A stretch of DNA of 64,000 nucleotides from Mya arenaria (Eukaryota > Mollusca > Bivalvia > Myida > Myidae): the NCBI RefSeq assembly GCF_026914265.1, contig NC_069122.1:40658625-40722624 (forward strand), written 5' to 3'. Position 1 is the first letter of the stretch. Each line of letters begins with the position of its first letter. Of the stretch, positions 55,000 through 64,000 are shown in pieces. The translations under genes and the position numbers were made by a program. The notes below the pieces were generated by a model that searched no databases, was not told where the DNA came from, and saw only the letters and a program-made list of their open reading frames with translations.

Positions 55000-55925
55000 C
55001 ATTGGTTTTATCCAAACTTTGAAACTTTGTCTTTACCAGGTTGTATATATGTTTCTTTTAATGACCTTCATTGCCAAAAGTGAAAATGCTGGTGGTGAGA
55101 TATAAATATATTATGGTTAAATTTATGGTATACAGATATCTTTAGTGTTTAGCTGAACTCTCATTTCTTGTCAGAAAACGAAGGCATTTTTGAAAGGTTG
55201 TATTTCTTGAAGAAACTTAATAAAGAAATAAATCATTTTTTACCATTTTAAAAAAATCAATATTCATTTCAAAACAATAAAACTTGCATTGAAATTGCCA
55301 AATTTAAGGGAATGTAAAAGTTCAAGTAAAGATGTTTCTGTAATACGCCCTTGGTTTTATATGAATTATCATGTATGTGAAATGTATTAAGTTAACTTTT
55401 ATCACATTACATATTACTTAGCAACCCTGTTCGATTGTATTTTCTATGACACAATGTTTGTATTCATGAGGTAATGAACCAATTTTATGTTGTTTTATTT
55501 TTAAGTGGTTATTTTTAATGTTGAATTTTAATGTGTGATTTTATGGCAAAACCCATTTACAAAGTGTTGTTAACCACGTTGTAATCACAAACATGTAGAT
55601 CTAAGGAGTGATATAGATCTGAGAACTTTTAATATTGTTTGCAGTTCTAACTTTTCATTTTATAGTGTTACCATGTTAATTGTTGAATTGTTGAAAAATA
55701 AACGAGCATTATTATCCTACATTGTATTATGCGTTTTCGTCAGTGGTTTGTTCGTTTTTCGATCCAAGGTTGGTGCTTCTTATGTCGTCATCGTTGTGTT
55801 CCATGCTTCAACCAATTGCCGTAGATTTTGTCTTTCTACCTACACTATTTCTGAACAAAATGTTACAAAATATCCCACACAAAAATTTGAGCATTATGTC
55901 TCAAGTACAAGTGTGACATTTTAGC
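55000..55925. other. Dispanin 3' flank
   Basis: AT-rich, with possible polyadenylation signals AATAAA at 55219-55224 and 55227-55232. The short frame at 55673-55924 shows no domain. Confidence 0.4.
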
Positions 55926-56580
55926 TCGCCAAGAGAATACGCCACGTGGAGGGGCGGGAATACGCCATGTGGAGCGCGGAAATACGCCATGTGGAGCGCG
56001 GATATACGCAATACGCCTTGTGGAGCGCGGAAATAAGCCATGTGGAGGGACGGAAATACGCCATGGTGAAGGGTGGAAATACGTCGTGTGTAGTGGCGGA
56101 AATACGCCATGGGGAGGGACGGGAATACGCCATGGTGATGGGCGGAAATACACCGTGTGTAGTGGCGGAAATACGCCATGTGTAGTGGCGGGAATACGCC
56201 ATGGTGAGGGGCGGAAATACGCCGTGTGGAGGGGCGGAAATACGCCATGGCGAGGGGCGAAAATACGCCATGGCGAGGAGCGTAAATACGCCATGTGGAG
56301 GGGCGAAAACACGCCATGCGGAGGGGCGAAAACACGCCATGCGGAGGGGCGAAAATACGCTATGCGGAGGGGCGAAAATACGCCGTGCGGAGGGGCGAAA
56401 ATACGCCGTGCGGAGGGGCGAAAATACGCCATGCGGAGGGGCGAAAATACGCCATGCGGAGGGGCGAAAATACGCCGTGCGGAGGGGCGAAAATACGCCG
56501 TGCGGAGGCGCGAAAATACGTCGTGCGGAGGGGCGAAAATACGCCGTGCGGAGGGGCGAAAATACACCATACGCCAGTCA
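55926..56580. repeat. 23-bp GC-rich minisatellite
   Basis: About 28 units of AATACGCCATGTGGAGGGGC plus GGA or GAA. The left half is variable; the right half (from about 56290) is nearly homogeneous GCGGAGGGGCGAAAATACGC. Open frames on both strands follow from the repeat. Confidence 0.96.
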
Positions 56581-56974
56581 TATTTTTCGAAAATTGATGT
56601 TTATCTAACGGTTTTAGAAAAATTAGATTTCTGCAATTTTCCAAACAATTGAGATCCGTGATTTTGAGTTATTTTGTATGACTGAATTAAAGCATTGAAA
56701 CAAGAAAAGCTGGTTCTGTGACAAAAAAACTTCGAAGAATGTCAAAACTGTCAATCTTTGAGCACCAGCTTTATGCGTCAATCTATGACAGTAGGAGATG
56801 AATATTAAACCTGAAATGAAACACCCAACGCGATTAAGAAGTTTCATTGATTATGAATTATTATTCTATTAGGCTTAAATTTTATCTACGTTGATGGGTA
56901 TTGATTTCAAGTAAGGATGCCAAGGTCCTTGTGTACTTTTATCTCTGACATAAACAGTGATTTGCTTTATATTA

Positions 56975-57180
56975 TGCACCAGTCAATTGTAACCACGGCC
57001 CCAGGTCCGGGGGTATACCGGTGAAGGCGGGGGGAATGGGCCTTGTTTTTACCTTCGATGTGACCCCGCAGTGCCGAGTGAATGCGGTGGTTTTGTTTAC
57101 GCGCCGAAAAAAGCGGGGTATGGGCCTTACCTAGGATGTTCCCTGTTTGCTGGGATTTTACCAACAGTTTGTCACCGCAG
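56975..57180. mobile_element. GC-rich TIR element, copy 2 (truncated)
   Basis: ATGCACCAGTCAATTGTAAC with CCCCAGGTCCGGGG matches the left end of 51466-51771. It also shares ATGGGCCTTACCTAGGATGT in opposite relative position. No mirrored right end found. Confidence 0.65.
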
Positions 57181-57990
57181 GGTGGTTAGTTTACTTTGGA
57201 TTTCGATTCAGCATCTTTGAGTAGTAATGATATCTAGTTTTGAAATAGATTCTAGAAATGAAGGCGTAAGAATGTTTTTATGTGAGTTTTCCAAGTAGAA
57301 CTTTCAATTAAATTTGTAATAATACCGTATCACCAATCCGAAATTCGTTCTCTGGCGATTTTGGGTCGTACGATTCTTGTTAGGGTGGATCAAATGGTCG
57401 TAGATATGATTTAAGGTAAAGGAACACCTTCTAAACTTTCTTGTGAACACACTTTATTATTCTGATCTAGTATTAAGCATTACATACATTGCACTGCGAC
57501 ATGTTAATACATGACTTTAAGGTAATTCATCCATCATTAATACAAAAAAATGCTTATGGTAAAGTTTCATTTTAAAGTTCTAAAATTAAACTTTGAATGT
57601 TTTTTCACCGAGAGCTTTTCTTCTATATATATTGAATTATTAAAGAAACAAATTAATAGAATTGCTTTTAATCGTAGAAAATTATCTATTATTATCTCCC
57701 TTTATTTATCAGATCTTAATAATTGAGTCGAGTTTGTAATACATGCAAAAAAATAAAAAAGGTTTATTGATATAAATTTGACCTAGAAATAATCTCGATA
57801 TTAATATATAAAATGCACCAACATAGCTTTTTATCCTTATAATGGATGGCTTACCTTTATATCTGAATCAATATCTAATATAGATAAATTAATTAGAAAA
57901 CACAGAAAAGCACTGAGCTTAAAAGCTAATTGGTACCCTGATTTGGTGAAATATCCTGACATAACACAAATGCCATGATATGATGACATT
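57181..57990. other. Intergenic, nothing recognised
   Basis: AT-rich with no supported exon or repeat. Confidence 0.4.
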
Positions 57991-57991
57991 G

Positions 57992-58252
57992 GGCCGATTG
58001 TTTTGAACATTGTTAAAGTTAACAACGTTGTTAACTGTGCCGTTGTTAACTTTCAAATCTGTAATACTCGGAAAGTTTTATGGACACACATTTGATCTAC
58101 GGTACTAGCCACAAATATTAATATAACTGATTCAGCTATGCTTGTTTTAACTAATAATGAGCACATAATAAACACGTATATCATCTCGTAAAGTTAACAG
58201 CGATACCGTTAACAATGCATTTAACTTTAACAAGGTTCTTAACAATCGGCCT
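57992..58252. mobile_element. GTTAAC-rich TIR element, copy 4
   Basis: Left GGCCGATTGTTTTGAACATT then GTTAAAGTTAA; right TTAACTTTAACAAGGTTCTT then AACAATCGGCC: inverted arms of about 31 bp with few mismatches. It is the best-defined copy of the family. Confidence 0.85.
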
Positions 58253-58489
58253 CATCTGACGGTCGATGTTTTTGTTCAACTCACGAAAGGCTGCATGATA
58301 TTTCGTCTCGTATACTGTCCGTAACACTATTGCAATGAATACATATTCGTAATTTTCTTCCCTTTCTTATTGTCAGCCCAGTCCGTATTTTTCATTATAA
58401 ACTATTGTGCTGTATAACAACTCCTTACAAAGACCATATGACCAGAAACTTAAAGCATACTGGTTCGTAGAAATCGTGTTTTTTTCTTA

Positions 58490-58735
58490 ACTATTTCCAA
58501 AGACTAAACTGCCCCCACTTTTCCAGGTTTATTTCTCTTACAAATTATTTCCAAAGGCTCAACATTTCTATTTTCTACTCCAAGTTTGGACTTCTATTGT
58601 TGTTTTTCTTACAAATCATTTCCAAAGGCTCAACTTTCTAGTTTTCTCTAGGTTTAGACTTTTTCTATAGTTTCTCTTATAAATCATTTCCAAAGGCTCA
58701 GCTTTTCCATTTTCTTCTCCAGGTTTAGACTTTCA
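58490..58735 (-). repeat. Tandem duplications of the Mab-21-like gene's 3' coding end
   Basis: The anchor ATTTCCAAAG (the last codons and stop on the minus strand) occurs at 58493, 58547, 58618 and 58686. Read on the minus strand, the real end is SLNLEKKMEKLSLWK-stop. The next copy reads SLNLEKTRKLSLWK-stop, the third is SPNLE-stop then ...LSLWK-stop, and the fourth is degenerate. The extra copies would lie in the 3' UTR. Confidence 0.85.
58528..58533 (-). terminator. Candidate polyadenylation signal
   Basis: AATAAA on the minus strand, about 150 nt after the Mab-21-like stop and inside the duplicated 3' region. Confidence 0.35.
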
Positions 58736-60756
58736 TCTGATACGTTCTTTGATTCAAACTTCGTACACGCCATGATGTTTGCCGCAACGAGTTTGTTATC
58801 TGGTTGAAGTTCTTGCACCTTTTTGAAGTGAACTGATGCTTTCTTGAACTGACGTAGCTTCATGTACACGTATCCTAGCAACGAATACGAACGTGCGTCT
58901 GACGTCTGAACACAGAGTTCCTCGAATTGCTTCAATGATTTCAACAGGTCCGCTTTCTTCTTCATCTTGATGAAACATTCGCACAAAAGGTAATATGCGT
59001 ACGCACATGACAAAACCTCAACACCGTCCAAAGCGTCTATTTCACGTCTCATAAACTCATCCGCGACGAGGGATTCCATTTTGCCATAGAAGTTTAAGCT
59101 CTCAGGTTTTTGAGATTCCTTCATGATCACCTTTCGTAGAAGAGGTAAACTGTCCCCATAACGCTTGGTTTTGCACAGAAAGCGTCCATAGTCTACGTAC
59201 GTACCTATCCCACAATCCTCCTTTCCAAGCGCCGCTTTGAACGCCGCGTCTGCTCTTTGTAAAGCGTCTTTGCGATGCTCATCGTTCCCCTTGGAAGCGG
59301 AGTGATACATACAACCTAGATGGTCATACAAGTGCGATCCTGTTTTGGCATCTGCAAATTTCTGTATCAACAGACGACACATTCGAATTGGGCGCCATAT
59401 CTCAGAATGAGGCAAGTTCTCGCTCAGTGAAATATTCTTCTGGCTCAGAAGTGTGGGGAGAAAATCAAGATGTTTGCTGGCTTCTGAATCGCCCTGTAGC
59501 GGTTTGATAAAGTATTCTATACTTTCCTCGAAACCAGATACGCCGTGAGCGATCAATGATGATACATACACACCGATTTCCTCGTATGCTTCTGCATATT
59601 TTTCAAAACCCGAATCCATGTAGAAACTATTGCAAAGTTCGTCTGTTACTGTACATAAAGCGCGCACTGATTTTTCGACTTCGCCCCGCTTTGCGAATTC
59701 TTCCGCGTCAGCCATGAATGGTTTAAATAGTTCGCCAACATTGCAATAAAACGGGAAAATGTTAACAAAGGCACATGTCTGAGTTAGCTCCAACAGTTGT
59801 GATACAGGATTTTCACGGATTTTGGCCACCTCATCTTTAATGGACACCATGGTTTCCTTCTCCAAGTGACTCAGAGTGTTGTTCTTCGGCATAAAGTAGT
59901 TCGGCAGGTTTCCGCTTTGAATGCTCTCAAGGAGAGTGTCGATCAGCATATTTACGCACACCGCCTTATTACTCCGCCAAATGTTCGGATCTAAAGTCTC
60001 ACAGACGAAATAAAACACGGATTTCAGTTGTTTCAGTGAGAGAGACCTCTTCTCCAGACATTCACCGCATAGCAGACAGAAAATGATGAAACATTGGCGT
60101 TGAACGGACGAGACAGCCTCGTTGTCAAGGATACGTTCTGCTTGAAAGAAATTGTACTCCCATTCCAGTTCTGGATCTTCGCTTTTTGGGTGCGCCCCGG
60201 GAGTCACGTGGCAACCTTCTGACACGATTTTCTTCTCGACTCTCTTGCCCGGCCATCCGACGTTTCTTGACCGGGTCTCCCACTCCTTAGCCACTTCCGG
60301 CCACTGTGGATGCTTCAAGGCCAGTGCGTATTCAACTTGATCCGGAAGTTTCTTCCTTTTAACCTTAGCAGACGGCTTGGCAGAGACCGCCCGCGGCGTG
60401 AGCGGCTCAGCTTCTTCAACGATCTCCGATTGTTCCTGTTTACGGTTTTGATCGCGCAGATACGTGCGAGACGTCGTTCCCCGTTTAGTAACGGCGGTCT
60501 GCAGCATCGTTTTCGTCCGCTCGCGTGTCATGGCGGGCGCGCTCTTCGACTGCCGCGCGGTGCCTCTTGCGTTGAGGTTGAGATATCCGGGTCGCGTTGA
60601 ATTGTGGTTGGTGACGCAATCTATCGGCTTCTCCTCGTCGTGACCGACCGTTTCAGTGCCGACCATGAAGCAGATTACCTCATTATCAAATGATGTCTTC
60701 TTTACGACGTTGAATTTCGCATCCTTCCTGGAATCGAAAATGAAAATGGTCGCCAT
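58684..60756 (-). CDS. Mab-21 / cGAS-like protein with C-terminal TPR-like repeats
   Basis: Open from ATG 60756 to TGA 58684, 690 codons. The start is doubtful: an AG at 60729-60728 after ATTTTCGATTCC makes a good acceptor, so this is probably the last exon, from 60727. Early residues (EVICFM ... TRPGYLNLN) look like the end of the nucleotidyltransferase core. A low-complexity insert follows, then YALALKHPQWPEVAKEW, GWP, EGCHVTPGAHP and LEWEYNFFQAE, and the helical half ending LPNYFMPKNNTL, all Mab-21 family landmarks. The last 230 residues hold TPR-like helices (YDHLGCMYHSA, YAYYLLCECFIKMKK, YSLLGYVYMKLRQFKKA). The catalytic GS and Asp motifs are not in this exon. Relatives make cyclic dinucleotides in innate sensing; activity here cannot be judged. 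Confidence 0.8.
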   Translation of the reverse strand: MATIFIFDSRKDAKFNVVKKTSFDNEVICFMVGTETVGHDEEKPIDCVTNHNSTRPGYLNLNARGTARQSKSAPAMTRERTKTMLQTAVTKRGTTSRTYLRDQNRKQEQSEIVEEAEPLTPRAVSAKPSAKVKRKKLPDQVEYALALKHPQWPEVAKEWETRSRNVGWPGKRVEKKIVSEGCHVTPGAHPKSEDPELEWEYNFFQAERILDNEAVSSVQRQCFIIFCLLCGECLEKRSLSLKQLKSVFYFVCETLDPNIWRSNKAVCVNMLIDTLLESIQSGNLPNYFMPKNNTLSHLEKETMVSIKDEVAKIRENPVSQLLELTQTCAFVNIFPFYCNVGELFKPFMADAEEFAKRGEVEKSVRALCTVTDELCNSFYMDSGFEKYAEAYEEIGVYVSSLIAHGVSGFEESIEYFIKPLQGDSEASKHLDFLPTLLSQKNISLSENLPHSEIWRPIRMCRLLIQKFADAKTGSHLYDHLGCMYHSASKGNDEHRKDALQRADAAFKAALGKEDCGIGTYVDYGRFLCKTKRYGDSLPLLRKVIMKESQKPESLNFYGKMESLVADEFMRREIDALDGVEVLSCAYAYYLLCECFIKMKKKADLLKSLKQFEELCVQTSDARSYSLLGYVYMKLRQFKKASVHFKKVQELQPDNKLVAANIMACTKFESKNVSDESLNLEKKMEKLSLWK

Positions 60757-60810
60757 TAAACTTATATTGTGTGTGTATGTGGACTCAAATTTTGTCCAAC
60801 TCTTCCACAA

Positions 60811-61565
60811 CTTATACAGATAGGTTTTAATACAGTCTGTTGTCTTAAGTTTTCTTCAAACCCAGCATCTTCAAGGGGGCTTAGCGTTTTTTTCTTATGA
60901 AATATACTAAAATGCTATATTCACAGTATTAGGCATTTTGTCGCTATTTTAACAATTCTAAGGTCCCAAGCCCAATTCACAAAAAAGGGTGAAACGATCA
61001 CTGATAAGTCTTCATTACACATACTGTATAATTAAATAAGAGTTTATCAAATGAATGGGTCTTCGAACACACGAGTAATTAAATGGATTGAAATTGAGCA
61101 AGTATTGACAGACCAAACTTATTGAGTGAATTTTGTACTGTTCAAGTCGCATACCTATCATTGACAGGTTTTTGTCATTAAACATGCTTTGACAAACCAT
61201 CTAAATGCTGTATTTGAAAAGACATTAATGGTTATGTTTGCTTGTACATGTACATGAACACAAAAATAATGAAAACACTATATTTTGTTGAACTTGGAGG
61301 TGGGAGAAAAAGCATCTACCATGGCCTCTCGTGTAAAATAGGTTTATCCCAACCCACGAGCATGGTTTTCGGCAGAAACACGGTTAACTTCGTTACCGCG
61401 AAACACCCCACTCTCGAGCTGGGATAAACCTATTTTACACTCTCGGCCATGGAATAAACTAAAAAATCTCACATCAACATGATATTACAGTAAATATATT
61501 CTATATATTCTATTAGTATTATTTATGAATTCTGTTTTAATGAAAATGCATGAAATTACATAGTC
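60811..61565. other. Gap upstream of Mab-21-like exon
   Basis: I looked here for the missing nucleotidyltransferase exon on the minus strand and did not find one. The region holds an inverted repeat (61318-61453). Confidence 0.4.
61318..61453. repeat. Inverted repeat, about 35-bp arms
   Basis: TACCATGGCC, CTCTCGTGTAAAATAGG and TTTATCCCAAC are mirrored by GCTGGGATAAACCTATTTTA and CACTCTCGGCCATGG. The arms agree except one base near the inner end and a 4-bp block (GAGA versus TCTC). The spacer is about 65 bp. Confidence 0.85.
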
Positions 61566-61812
61566 AGCAGGAGCGCATCCAGGATTTGATGTCGGAGGGG
61601 GCGTAACTTAAGGGGACCCTTTTGTCTTGCGCCCCTCCATCAGTAACGAAATTTTGGGGGTTTTGGAATTTTTGGGTCCTAACCCGAAAATTTAAACAAT
61701 TTCTAGACCGAAATGGTGCATTTTGGGCGTATTGTATTACTTTTCTTCTCCTATATTGAAATAAAAAGTAAACTCGGACGAATCAAGGGGGGGGGGGGGG
61801 GGGGGGAGCGCT
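61566..61812. mobile_element. Truncated copy of the CAG-ended TIR element
   Basis: It starts CAGGAGCGCATCCAGGAT with GGAGGGGGCG and shares GACCGAAATGGTGCATTTT with 48026-48636. It stops at a G run of about 20 (61789-61806). Confidence 0.6.
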
Positions 61813-61947
61813 TATGGTCAGCGTGAGACCGCAATTTCATTGCCAGAATCGCGAGACTCACGGCGAAATCGTAAGACTTGACATGACTGAGTATGGAACG
61901 GTCGTTCATACGTTTGATTCTAAAACTACAGTTTTAGTTATAATAAC

Positions 61948-62158
61948 TTAAGGTTCAACTCGCGTCAGTATGGTAGGCATACGGTAGCCCTCCGGATACA
62001 TTCCAACGAAGTTAGCGTCATCGAACGGCTTCTGACGTCGAACGTAGCGAATTGGGACGAACGAATGCAGGATAAATGACTCGTGGAGATAAGGAACCCC
62101 CGACACCGGGTCGACGTCACGCAAGTCAACCTTTGAGGGGTCGTACGTCATCCCGCCG
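61948..62158 (-). CDS. Terminal exon of an unidentified gene
   Basis: CTTTTTTTCAG acceptor, phase 2, 70 codons to TAA 61950-61948. It encodes GGMTYDPSKVDLRDVDPVSG, then VPYLHESFILHSFVPIRYVR and DDANFVGMYPEGYRMPTILT. Clear codon character and a strong acceptor support a real exon; the gene continues right of the exon on the minus strand. The compact Pro/Tyr-rich style recalls small axonemal proteins, but this is only an impression and I assign no family. Its 3' end faces the Mab-21-like gene. Confidence 0.6.
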
Positions 62159-62569
62159 CTGAAAAAAAGAGAAAAATACAAGTACAGACAAAGTGTTACC
62201 TTACTTAAATAGAAAAAAGATAGGTATTTTTCATAAATTTGAAATGCTGCATAGATACTCTATTACATTTATATTTAAAGCACGTTTTGATGAGTAAAAT
62301 CCTAGCCAAGCATTCAATGAGACGTGGCACGTTTTATGATTTTATAAACCTCAGAACGGTATGCTATTGGATTTGTTTCAATGGCTTTCGTCATGAAAAA
62401 TTTATGAGCAAATCAATTACAACTGTAGCTAGTAGATGTGTCGTTTAGTTTAAATCGATGCATACATACGTACATGTACGATGGCTACCTTAATCAACTA
62501 GCAGAATGGATCGAACAAAGCTATCAAACACAAGTAACACAATAAAGACAATACATGTTGCAAAATACA
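62159..62569. other. Intron or flank, nothing recognised
   Basis: AT-rich; no second exon for the gene ending at 61948 was found before the repeat. Confidence 0.4.
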
Positions 62570-64000
62570 GTGCGTGTACCTGTACATGCAGCTGTACGTG
62601 TTCATGTCCGTGTACCCGTACGTGTCCCTGTAGCTGTACCTGTACCTGTACGTGTATCTAAACGTGTACCTGTACGTGTACCTGTACCTGCAGCTGTACG
62701 TGTACCTGTACCTGCAGCTGTACGTGTACCTGTTCGTGTATCTGAACGTGTACCTGTACGTGAACCTGTACCTGTACGTGTGTCTGAACGTGTACCTGTA
62801 TCTGTACGTGTATCTGTACGTGTACCTGTACGTGTACATGTACGTGAATCTGAACGTGTACCTGTACGCGAGCCTGTACCTGTACCTGTACGTATATCTG
62901 AACGTGTACCTATACGTGTATCTGTACGTGTACCTATACGTGTATCTGTACGTGTATCTGTACGTGTATCTGTATGTGTACCTGTACGTGTACATGTACC
63001 TGTACCTGTACGTGTACCTGTACGTGTATCTGTACGTGTATCTGTACGTGTATCTGTACGTGTATCTGTACGTGTACCTGTACGTGTACATGTACCTGTA
63101 CCTGTACGTGTACCTGTACGTGTACATGTACCTGTACCTGTACGTGTATCTGAACGTGTACCTGTACGTGAACCTGTACCTGTACCTGTACGTGTAACTG
63201 AACGTGTACCTGTACCTGTACGTGTATCTGAACGTATAACTGTACGTGTACCTGTACCTGTACGTGTATCTGAACGTGTACGTGTACGTGTACCTGTACC
63301 TGCAGCTGTACGTGTACCTGTACGTATACCTGTACTTGCAGCTGTATGTGTACCTGTCCGTGTATCTGTAGGTGTACCTATACCTGCAGTTGTACGTGCC
63401 CCTGTACCTATACCTGTACCTGAACGTGTATCTTAACGTGTACCTGTACATGTACGTGTATCTGAACGTGTATCTGAACGTGTATCTGTACCTGCAGCTG
63501 TACGTGTACCTGTACTCGTACGTGTACCTGTAGGTGTACCTGCAACTGTACGTGTATCTGTTAGTGTACCTGTACCTTGTTGCTGTATGTGTACCTGTAC
63601 GTGTAGCTGTACTCGTACGTGTATCTGTACCTGCAGCTGAACGTGTACCTGTACTCGTACGTGTACCTGTAGGTGTACCTGTACCTGCAACTGTACGTGT
63701 ACCTGTAGGTGTACCTGCAACTGTACGTGTATCTGTTAGTGTACCTGTACCTTGTTGCTGTATGTGTACCTGTACGTGTAGCTGTACTCGTACGTGTATC
63801 TGTACCTGCAGCTGTATGTGTACCTGTACTCGTACGTGTACCTGTAAGTGTACCTGTACCTTGTTGTTGTATGTGCACCTGTACGTGTAGCTGTACGTGT
63901 ACCAGTACCTGTACCAGAAGTGTACATGTACGTATAGCTGTACGTGTACCAGTACCTGTACCAGAAGTGTACATGTACGTATAGCTGTACGTGTACCAGT
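62570..64000. repeat. Hexamer-based repeat (CGTGTA/CCTGTA), runs off the edge
   Basis: At least 1.43 kb of NNTGTA hexamers: CGTGTACCTGTA dominates, with variants ATCTGTACGTGT, CTGCAGCTGTA and, near the right end, a longer unit of about 150-175 bp (CCTTGTTGCTGTATGTGTAC) seen two to three times. The long Tyr/Arg/Thr and Val/Arg/Pro frames on both strands come from the hexamer and are not genes. Confidence 0.96.

Noticed and set aside
55863..56652. Long frames on both strands in the 23-bp array
   Set aside because: Repeat artefact; a 23-bp unit reads all frames in turn.
62498..63974. Frames of up to 317 codons of Tyr-Arg-Thr or Val-Arg-Pro
   Set aside because: Hexamer repeats keep all frames open; no start context or domain.

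Overview
The window looks like nuclear DNA of an invertebrate animal, most probably a bivalve mollusc. It has split genes with GT-AG introns, an AT-rich background, an NLR-type gene and a cGAS-like/Mab-21 gene (both typical of bivalve innate immunity), and many interspersed elements with terminal inverted repeats (TIRs) and long minisatellites. The SINE carries a central motif common in molluscan genomes. I cannot name the species. Splice sites were read by eye from GT/AG signals, reading frame and protein-family similarity; no search was run.

Layout. 1-2411 (-): 5' part of a non-LTR retrotransposon, with ORF1 and the start of ORF2 in one frame, separated only by a UAG. 3556-16339 (+): an animal haem peroxidase gene rebuilt from ten exons (418 residues in the window, 5' end missing). 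Its introns hold a 79-bp and a 52-bp minisatellite and a Tigger-like MITE. 17966-23205: a short coding-like frame, a 59-bp minisatellite, a tRNA-Cys-like gene inside a long hairpin, and a 46/92-bp satellite built from the hairpin arm. 23206-28600: diverged duplications, a TTAA-flanked MITE and a 71-bp minisatellite. 28629-48715 (-): exons of a NACHT (NLR) gene: coiled-coil repeats, NACHT plus LRR-like exon, and an exon with nearly identical 68-residue repeats. A GAT microsatellite, a 22-bp minisatellite split by an hAT MITE, and several foldback elements lie in the inferred intron. 49466-53708 (+): a complete four-exon dispanin/CD225 gene (173 aa). 54283-58252: two copies of a TIR family, a 23-bp minisatellite and smaller elements. 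58684-60756 (-): last large exon of a Mab-21/cGAS-like gene with C-terminal TPR-like repeats. 61948-62158 (-): terminal exon of an unidentified gene. 62570-64000: a hexamer-based repeat running off the right edge.

The four recognisable host genes (peroxidase, NLR, IFITM-like dispanin, cGAS-like) all fit innate defence, but nothing shows that they are co-regulated. The strongest structural theme is foldback/TIR elements whose ends have been amplified into tandem arrays. This is seen independently with the 46-bp array next to the tRNA-like hairpin and with the 37-bp array inside a TIR element.
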